A stretch of 11,272 bases of DNA from Myxococcales bacterium. GTDB taxonomy: Bacteria; Myxococcota; Polyangia; Polyangiales; Polyangiaceae. Positions within the stretch are counted from its first letter, which is position 1. The number at the start of each line of letters is the position of its first letter. The notes below the pieces were generated by a model, which worked only from the letters and a program-made list of their open reading frames with translations, was not told where the DNA came from and made no database searches. Below, piece after piece: positions 5,755 through 11,272 of the stretch. Location: contig JAGQIY010001346.1 in assembly GCA_020430865.1 (NCBI GenBank), positions 1-11,272 of the forward strand. Direction: 5' to 3'. Both the position numbers and the translations under genes were made by a program.

Positions 5755-8094
5755 ATGTCCCAAGAGCAGTTCCGCGCCCAGTTCCCCGCCAACCTCCGCA
5801 AGCAGTGGGAGATCGATCGCATCCTGGTCGAAGAAGAGCGCCCTGACGGCTCGGGCAAGCGCCTCGCCATCGATCTACGCGCCGGCTACTCCTCCACCCA
5901 GCGTGGCATGGGCTCCGGATCCCCGTTTCTGTCTCGCAAGGTTCCGGTCGAGAAGGCGCTGGTCGAGATGACTCCACACCTCGAGGGAGCCACCGTCGAG
6001 CGCGTCGACCTCTGGGGCGCCAACCTGAACAACGCAGCCCTCGACGCGATCCTCGGCACACCGTGGTTCCGCGGGGTGCGTATCCTGAACCTCGGCGCCA
6101 ACCGACTCACATCCAAGGCCGTCACCTCCCTGGCAAAGCACCCCATCGCCGGCCAGCTCGAGGACCTCACCCTCTCCTACAACAAGCTCGGCAACGCACT
6201 CGCCAAGGCTGCGTTTCCGGAGCTCATTTCCCTCGAGCTGGTCTACTGCGGGTTGGACGACAAGGCGCTCGTGGCGCTCGGCAAGGCACCGCTCCCAAAG
6301 CTCCGTCGCGTGATGCTGGACGGCGCCGCCGCGTACATCTCCCTCGCCAAGCTGGCGAAAGCGACCCACGACGGCTCCGCTGGACCGCACGCGGAGTACG
6401 ATGCGAAGGCCCTCGAGAGCTTCGGTCGGACCCCGCTCGGCGAGCAGCTGGAGACCCTGGGACTCGGCACGTTGACGATTGGAGAACCCCAGGCGCGCGC
6501 GATCGCCGATCGCTTTCCGGCGCTGCAGACTCTGGACCTGACGGCAGCAACCCTGTCCGCCAGCGCGGTCGGGGCGCTGGGCAAAGGCAGCGGGCTGGGC
6601 GCCCTGAAGCGCCTGGCGCTGCAGCGCACCTTCGCGCCCAACTACGCAGTCGACGGCCAGCTGCAGACACCGAGTCAGGAGACCGCCGACGCCCTGGCGA
6701 GCCTCGCGGGGTCGCGCTTCGCAGCGACGCTCGAGGACCTCGTCTTGAATCAGATCGCCGTTGGCCCGGCGGGGCTACAGGCTTTGTGTGCTGGGCGCCT
6801 GAGCGCCTTGAAGCGCCTCGAGATGCGCAGCTGCCAGCTCGGCGACGCGGGCATGCGAGCGCTTGGAGACAGTGCGTTACCGCTCACCCAGCTGTTTCTC
6901 GACGGCAACGGTCTGAGCGGCGCTGGCGCCGACGCGCTCACCCAGGGAAGAGTCGCAGAGACCCTCGAGGTCCTGGCGCTGAACGACAACTCAATCGCCG
7001 GAGGCGTGTCGTCTCTCGCCCGCCTCACGAAGCTCGAGAAGCTCTCCCTCACCCGCTGTGAGCTCGACGACAGCGCCGCCGCGACTCTCGTCGACTCCGG
7101 CCTGGTGAACCGCCTGCAGGCGCTATTCCTGGTGGATAATCTGATCGGTGACCGCGGCGCCGACGCGCTCATCGGTGCCGCGCCGCCCTCGCTACAGCGC
7201 TTGGCGCTGCAGAAGAACTGCCTGTCTCCGCAGGCGGTGGTCCTGGCGACGCAAGCACTTGGCCCTCGGGTGTCCCTCGCCGAGCAGGATCCATCGAAGC
7301 TGCCGCCCGCAGCGATGGACAACCCCTCGCTGGTCTTCAAGACAGTGGCGAAGCGCGCCCAGCCGGCGCACACAGCGCCCGTCGACGGACTGCGCCGTCA
7401 CCTCCCCGACGGCCAGCTCTCACGGGACAAGGCGTACCCCAGCTGGCTGTTCGCGTTCCCCGCGAGCGGATCGGGGAAGTACTCGGTGGTCGCCTACGAC
7501 GTCGAGCGGGATCTGCTCGTGAAGCCCGAACCGCCGATCCTCAACGGGCTACCTTACGTGGTTCCCTCTCCCGATGGGGAGTGGCTGGCGGTGAAGGCGT
7601 TCCGCGACGGCGTGTACGCCGTAAGGACTGAGGACGGCGCTTCCACGCGGATTGCAGATACCTTGACCCACCAGGAGGGCGGGGTCGTATTCTGCGATGG
7701 CCACATCGTGGCGCTCGACGCGGACACCGAGGCAGACGACTGGCAAGGTCGACTGCAGGTGTTCGGATTTCATGGGGGTGAGTGGGTGCTCGAGCACTCG
7801 GTCGCAGGCTTCTTCAAGGTCTTCGATGAGCTCGTACCACTGGCGAGCCATCGCATGTTCGCGGTGGTGGGGAGCGCTGGCATGTTCTTCTGCGCCGTGA
7901 GAGGCAAGGAGCTGCGCTACCTCGGACGCCTGAACAAGAAGTACGCCATCTACGATTTCGAAGGCGAACCCACCGTCGACCCGACCTGGCGCTCCAGCGC
8001 GGCGCTTCCCGACGTCGACCGGCTACTGGACGAGGCGTTCGCGAGCGGTACATCGCCCAGCAGTATCGATCTGCCCGAAGAATCCTGGAGATAG
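5755..8094 (+). CDS. Leucine-rich-repeat (RNI-like) protein with unrecognised beta-rich C-terminal domain
   Basis: The product has 779 residues with no signal peptide and no membrane helix, so it is probably cytosolic. Residues about 81-510 carry roughly a dozen leucine-rich repeats of ribonuclease-inhibitor type. Examples are VRILNLGANRLTSKAVTSLA, LEDLTLSYNKLGNAL, LTQLFLDGNGLSGAGADAL and LQALFLVDNLIGDRGADALI. Such repeats form a curved solenoid that binds other proteins. Residues 1-80 match nothing I recognise. From about residue 560 the sequence is beta-strand-rich and repeats a pattern of exposed loops and aromatic strands (YVVPSPDGEWLAVKAF, GVYAVRTEDG, GRLQVFGFHGGEWVLEHSV, HRMFAVVGSAGMFFCAVRG). 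It resembles a small propeller-like or WD/YncE-like fold, but no family is certain. The role is unknown; a scaffold or sensor in protein interactions is a guess. It stands alone, divergent from the dodecin and 183 bp before the SDR. Confidence 0.8.
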   Translation: MSQEQFRAQFPANLRKQWEIDRILVEEERPDGSGKRLAIDLRAGYSSTQRGMGSGSPFLSRKVPVEKALVEMTPHLEGATVERVDLWGANLNNAALDAILGTPWFRGVRILNLGANRLTSKAVTSLAKHPIAGQLEDLTLSYNKLGNALAKAAFPELISLELVYCGLDDKALVALGKAPLPKLRRVMLDGAAAYISLAKLAKATHDGSAGPHAEYDAKALESFGRTPLGEQLETLGLGTLTIGEPQARAIADRFPALQTLDLTAATLSASAVGALGKGSGLGALKRLALQRTFAPNYAVDGQLQTPSQETADALASLAGSRFAATLEDLVLNQIAVGPAGLQALCAGRLSALKRLEMRSCQLGDAGMRALGDSALPLTQLFLDGNGLSGAGADALTQGRVAETLEVLALNDNSIAGGVSSLARLTKLEKLSLTRCELDDSAAATLVDSGLVNRLQALFLVDNLIGDRGADALIGAAPPSLQRLALQKNCLSPQAVVLATQALGPRVSLAEQDPSKLPPAAMDNPSLVFKTVAKRAQPAHTAPVDGLRRHLPDGQLSRDKAYPSWLFAFPASGSGKYSVVAYDVERDLLVKPEPPILNGLPYVVPSPDGEWLAVKAFRDGVYAVRTEDGASTRIADTLTHQEGGVVFCDGHIVALDADTEADDWQGRLQVFGFHGGEWVLEHSVAGFFKVFDELVPLASHRMFAVVGSAGMFFCAVRGKELRYLGRLNKKYAIYDFEGEPTVDPTWRSSAALPDVDRLLDEAFASGTSPSSIDLPEESWR

Positions 8095-8104
8095 CGCCCC
8101 TCTA

Positions 8105-8123
8105 CCAAGTGTTTCGACACTGG
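8105..8123 (+). terminator. Weak hairpin after the LRR gene (AGTGT-TTCG-ACACT stem-loop)
   Basis: Eleven to twelve bases after the LRR stop, a 5-bp perfect stem with a TTCG tetraloop is extended by CC/GG across one bulged A. It has no T-tract, so it may only mark an mRNA 3' end or do nothing. Confidence 0.3.
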
Positions 8124-8277
8124 AATATGTGTGCCGTCACGAGCGAGGTTGAGCACTGCTAGCAGCCCGGGTGTCACATCGGTTCTGCCACAGCGAGACA
8201 TCGAGCCCCGGAGCTTCGGAGCTTCACCGCCGCCATCAGGCGCTTCGAGCCGCCCTGCTCCGAGGCATGTCGCATGC

Positions 8278-9294
8278 ATGCCGCGCCGCATGCAACAGGA
8301 CCTACGCGGCAAAGTAGTCGTAATCACTGGTGCGAGCGCGGGGGTTGGGCGAGCCATTGCGGTGGAGCTCGGGCAGCGCGGAGCCTCTGTCGCTCTGATC
8401 GCGCGAGGCTTGGATCGCCTGCAGGTGTTGCAGGCGAGCCTCCGCGCCGCGGGTGTCGCTGCGCTCGCAGTGGTCGCAGACGTCTCCGACGCGAAACAAG
8501 TAGAAACCGCGGCCACTCAGGTCGAAGCGGCGCTTGGTCCCATCGACGTCTGGATCAACAACGCGATGGTCACCGTGCTCAGTCCAGTCGCGGAGATGAC
8601 CGCACGAGAGTACGAGCAAGTCACCCGAGTGACCTACCTGGGGGTCGTCCATGGAACGCTCTCCGCGCTGGCGAGAATGAAGCCACGCAACGCGGGGCAC
8701 ATCATCCAGATCGGCTCCGCCTTGGCTTACCGAGCCATCCCGCTGCAGTCGGCCTACTGCGCGGCCAAGCACGCGATCCGTGGCTTCACTGACTCGCTGC
8801 GCTGCGAGCTGCTCCACGACAACGCCAACATCCAGCTGACGATGGTCCAGCTTCCTGCGGTCAACACCCCGCAGTTCAGCTGGTGTCGGACTCGACTCTC
8901 ACACCAGCCTCAGCCCGTCCCGCCCATCTATCAACCAGAGGTCGTTGCACGATCGGTGGCCGCGATCGTTGGTCAGGATCGCAGAGAGGTCTGGGTCGGT
9001 ACTTCCACCTGGAAAACAATCTGGGGCTCCCGCTTCCTCTCGGGCCTGCTCGACCGCTATCTGGCGGACAAGGGCTACTCGGGTCAACAAACCCGTGAGC
9101 CCATCGAGCCCGATCGCGAAGACAACCTGTTCGAGCCGCTGAGCGGCGACTACGGCGCCCATGGAAGGTTCGACGATCGGGCGACGAACAGCAGTCCGGC
9201 AGCGTGGCTCGCCGCGCATCGTCCGACGTTGTCCGCACTCGTGATGTTGAGCGTGACGAGCCTGCTGCTCATCGCTTCTTCCTGGTTCGGGTAG
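8278..9294 (+). CDS. Short-chain dehydrogenase/reductase with C-terminal membrane segment
   Basis: The product has 338 residues. The classical SDR cofactor loop TGASAGVG is at 17-24, the acidic ADV at 67-69, and the NNA structural motif at 94-96. The catalytic serine is Ser147 and YCAAK gives Tyr160 and Lys164. The core is followed by a conserved-looking tail (LLDRYLADKGYSGQQT, then GDYGAHGRFD) typical of a distinct group of about 330-residue SDRs. A final hydrophobic run (about 318-336, LSALVMLSVTSLLLIASS) could anchor the protein in the inner membrane. The reaction is NAD(P)-dependent oxidation or reduction of an unknown alcohol or carbonyl. The start is uncertain: ATG 8278 has GAGG 12 bases upstream; ATG 8290 would drop four residues. 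The frame stays open back to 8131, but that stretch lacks SDR homology. The gene ends 16 bp before actA on the same strand, so the two may be cotranscribed. Confidence 0.88.
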   Translation: MPRRMQQDLRGKVVVITGASAGVGRAIAVELGQRGASVALIARGLDRLQVLQASLRAAGVAALAVVADVSDAKQVETAATQVEAALGPIDVWINNAMVTVLSPVAEMTAREYEQVTRVTYLGVVHGTLSALARMKPRNAGHIIQIGSALAYRAIPLQSAYCAAKHAIRGFTDSLRCELLHDNANIQLTMVQLPAVNTPQFSWCRTRLSHQPQPVPPIYQPEVVARSVAAIVGQDRREVWVGTSTWKTIWGSRFLSGLLDRYLADKGYSGQQTREPIEPDREDNLFEPLSGDYGAHGRFDDRATNSSPAAWLAAHRPTLSALVMLSVTSLLLIASSWFG

Positions 9295-9309
9295 TGGAGT
9301 CACCCAGAG

Positions 9310-9945
9310 GTGACTCCCCCGCTGCCCCGCTGGTCGAACACCGTGGTGCGCACGGCATGTGCGCTGCTACCCCTCGCTGCCCTCGGCCTGGGTGTCTTGC
9401 TGATCCTCGGTGCGCGCTCTCCCTTGTACACGGGCGAAGGCCACAGCGTGGATCAACCCGTGGAGTTCGACCATCGTCACCACGTGCGCGACGACGGGAT
9501 CGACTGCCGCTACTGCCACTTCGATGCCTGGCGCTCGCCCAAGGCTGGAGTCCCATCGACGTCGCTATGCATGGGTTGTCACGCCCAGATCCACACGGAT
9601 TCACCCCAGCTGGAACCGGTGCGACGGAGCTACTTCGAGGACGAGCCGATCCGCTGGGTCCGGGTCAACGCACTACCGGATTTCGTCTTCTTCGATCACT
9701 CCGTGCACGTGAGCGCGGGGGTGGGCTGCGAGTCCTGTCACGGCCGAGTCGACCAGATGGCGCGGGTTCGACAGGCCAAGCCGCTCACCATGGGCTTCTG
9801 CCTCGACTGCCATCGCAACCCAGCGCCCTCGATACGGCCCGCGAGCGAGGTGACCAAGATGGGCTATGAGCCAGACGAAGCAGGGGTGTCGCCTTCGCTC
9901 GATGATGTGAACCCACCAACCCACTGCAGCGGGTGTCATCGATGA
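9310..9945 (+). CDS. actA: Alternative complex III subunit ActA, pentaheme cytochrome c
   Basis: The 211-residue product carries five CXXCH heme c motifs: CRYCH (66-70), CMGCH (87-91), CESCH (140-144), CLDCH (164-168) and CSGCH (206-210). One N-terminal membrane helix (about 12-35) serves as anchor and export signal. Five hemes, single anchor, size, and actB directly downstream identify ActA of alternative complex III. This complex is a quinol:cytochrome c/oxidase oxidoreductase of the inner membrane that replaces the bc1 complex. ActA takes electrons from the iron-sulfur subunit on the periplasmic face. The chosen start is GTG 9310, with GGAG at 9296-9299; GTG 9343 is an alternative that keeps most of the helix. 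The stop overlaps the actB start (ATGA, 9942-9945), implying translational coupling. The three methyl-accessory classes of cytochrome family (NapC/NrfH) fit less well. Confidence 0.92.
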   Translation: MTPPLPRWSNTVVRTACALLPLAALGLGVLLILGARSPLYTGEGHSVDQPVEFDHRHHVRDDGIDCRYCHFDAWRSPKAGVPSTSLCMGCHAQIHTDSPQLEPVRRSYFEDEPIRWVRVNALPDFVFFDHSVHVSAGVGCESCHGRVDQMARVRQAKPLTMGFCLDCHRNPAPSIRPASEVTKMGYEPDEAGVSPSLDDVNPPTHCSGCHR

Positions 9946-11272
9946 CGCGGCGTCAACTGCCGGTCGCGCCCCGGATCAGCCGCCGCGCGTTCGCGACGCT
10001 CGTGGGCGCCGGGTTGAGCGCCGCCTGTCGGCGCGCTCCCGAGGAAGAGATCATCCCTTACGTGAGCCGCCCGCCTGAGCTGATCCCAGGCCGCACGCAG
10101 CACTACGCCACCACGCTCACTCGGGACGGCTTCGGGATCGGCGTCCTGGCTGCGTGTCATGGCGGAAGGCCAACCAAGCTCGAGGGCAACCCGGAGCACC
10201 CGGCGAGCACGGGCGCCAGCGGCCGCGCCGAGCAGGCGGCGCTGCTCGACCTCTACTCCGAACAGCGCTGCGGAGTGGTGTCCCGGCACGATTCGCCAGG
10301 CTCGCTGACCGAGCTTCGGCGCTGGCTCAGGGAACGGCGTGCCACACTGGAAGCCAAGCGCGGCGAAGGACTGGCGATCGTGCTGCCGCCGAGCACCTCT
10401 CCGCTCCTCGCACGGACGCTCGACGATGTTCGTCAACGCCTGCCGAGAGCGCGGGTCCACTTCCTGAGCCAAACCGCCGCTGGCGACGCCTCGCGGCTGA
10501 CGTTCGGGCGACGCTTGGAGCCGATCTACGATCTCGCGCTCGCGGACCGGGTGTGTTGCATCGACAGCGACTTCCTGGCCGCTTCGGGGCCCATGGACCT
10601 GCGCTACTGCGGTCAATGGGGCGAGCGCCGGCGGCTGCAGAGCGCAGAGGAGAGCCCCAACCGCCTCTACGTCTTGGAGAGCTCCCTGAGCGTGACCGGC
10701 GCGAGCGCCGATCGGCGCTTCCCGGTCGATGCGACTGATATCCACGGGGCAATGGCCGACCTGCTGCGGCTCCTCGAGACGCCAACGGCGACCAGTCGAC
10801 GGTTTCCGTTCCTCCGCGCCCTGGCCGACGATCTGAGCCGCAACCGCCGACGCTCGCTGGTGCTCTGCGGCCCCCGTCAACCAGCTCCGGTGCAGGTGCT
10901 GTGTCACGCAGTCAATCGAGTCCTGGAGAGCCCCAGCCACACGCTGCGCTACGTGACCTCGCCTCTGCTCGAAGGCGCTCCGCTGTCCGAGCTCTGGGAC
11001 GCACTGGACGCGGGCGCGGTCGAGCTCCTGATCACACTGGACGTGGACCCGATTAGACGACTACCAGCGGATCTGCAGGTCGCCGCCCGCATGAAGCGAG
11101 CGAAGGAGCACCTCGCGCTCTGCCAGACTCGAGGGCCGACGGCCGCTCAGGCAACCTGGCTGGTCCCCGCGCAGCACCCACTGGAGCGCTGGGGAGACGC
11201 CCGGGCCCAGGACGGAAGCCTGAGTCTCAGTCAGCCCTTGCTCGAGCCCTTGGGCGAGTCCCTCGCGACGGA
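9942..11272 (+). CDS. actB: Alternative complex III subunit ActB, TAT-exported molybdopterin-like/iron-sulfur protein (5' part only)
   Basis: The visible 443 codons contain a twin-arginine signal (SRRAF, Arg14-Arg15) and then a lipobox-like LSAAC with Cys29, so the protein is probably a TAT-exported lipoprotein. Next come the conserved ActB opening EEIIPYVSRPPELIPG (35-50) and the molybdopterin-oxidoreductase-like GGRPTKLEGNPEHPAS (74-89). Near the right edge is LERWGDARAQDGSLSLSQPL, as in ActB proteins. In characterised ActB this N-terminal domain has the fold of molybdopterin enzymes but no cofactor. A C-terminal domain with several iron-sulfur clusters follows, which lies outside this window. 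The role is electron transfer from quinol oxidation toward ActA/ActE hemes on the periplasmic side. It overlaps actA by four bases; actC, actD, actE and actF are expected to the right. Confidence 0.9.
   Translation, partial: MTRRQLPVAPRISRRAFATLVGAGLSAACRRAPEEEIIPYVSRPPELIPGRTQHYATTLTRDGFGIGVLAACHGGRPTKLEGNPEHPASTGASGRAEQAALLDLYSEQRCGVVSRHDSPGSLTELRRWLRERRATLEAKRGEGLAIVLPPSTSPLLARTLDDVRQRLPRARVHFLSQTAAGDASRLTFGRRLEPIYDLALADRVCCIDSDFLAASGPMDLRYCGQWGERRRLQSAEESPNRLYVLESSLSVTGASADRRFPVDATDIHGAMADLLRLLETPTATSRRFPFLRALADDLSRNRRRSLVLCGPRQPAPVQVLCHAVNRVLESPSHTLRYVTSPLLEGAPLSELWDALDAGAVELLITLDVDPIRRLPADLQVAARMKRAKEHLALCQTRGPTAAQATWLVPAQHPLERWGDARAQDGSLSLSQPLLEPLGESLAT

Noticed and set aside
8131..8277. 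SDR extended upstream to a start at 8131
   Set aside because: The 49 extra residues are Ser/Pro/Arg-rich without SDR features; the Rossmann fold begins right after ATG 8278/8290.
8265..8293. Clustered GCATG/GCATGC words near the SDR start, including the palindrome GCATGCATGC
   Set aside because: Short and irregularly spaced; probably chance at a run of CATG words rather than a regulatory repeat.
9936..10940. 334-codon minus-strand frame
   Set aside because: It is antisense to actB, whose sense frame shows the TAT signal and conserved ActB motifs.

Overview
This is a GC-rich, densely coded chromosomal window. The gene content suggests a Gram-negative, probably aerobic deltaproteobacterial lineage, most plausibly Myxococcota (Polyangia/Sorangium-like). 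The pointers are the start of an alternative complex III (ACIII) operon, a large multidomain sensor protein, a cytosolic leucine-rich-repeat protein and strong codon bias. This taxonomic guess is inference; there is no rRNA or other marker gene in the window.

Left part (1-4615, all minus strand). A 5'-complete but 3'-truncated sensor (1-2550, 850 codons visible) joins a full solute-binding-protein family 5 (oligopeptide-binding-like) domain, with no signal peptide, to two PAS-like regions. At the very window edge is what looks like the start of an Hpt histidine motif. Upstream of it lies a tightly overlapping group: a decayed MFS transporter remnant, a zinc-dependent alcohol dehydrogenase, and a small cupin of the Granulicella hydroxynitrile-lyase type. 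The junctions are ATGA and GTGA, so the three reading frames look translationally coupled. The cupin start set by the GTGA overlap adds a lipoprotein signal.

Middle part (4616-5754). A LysR-family regulator fragment (plus strand) diverges from the MFS remnant and has lost its DNA-binding domain. A candidate operator inverted repeat remains between the two fragments. A small dodecin (minus strand) follows. A 9-bp-arm inverted repeat sits between the dodecin and the next, divergent gene.

Right part (5755-11272, all plus strand). First comes a 779-residue leucine-rich-repeat (RNI-like) protein with an unrecognised beta-rich C-terminal domain. It is followed by a short-chain dehydrogenase with a C-terminal membrane segment, and 16 bp later by actA (pentaheme cytochrome c) and actB (TAT-exported iron-sulfur/molybdopterin-like subunit, cut by the window end). 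actA and actB overlap by ATGA and open an ACIII operon that must continue to the right; ACIII oxidises quinol and passes electrons to cytochrome c or an oxidase.

No tRNA, rRNA, CRISPR array, insertion sequence or transposase was seen. No gene-free stretch exceeds about 200 bases.
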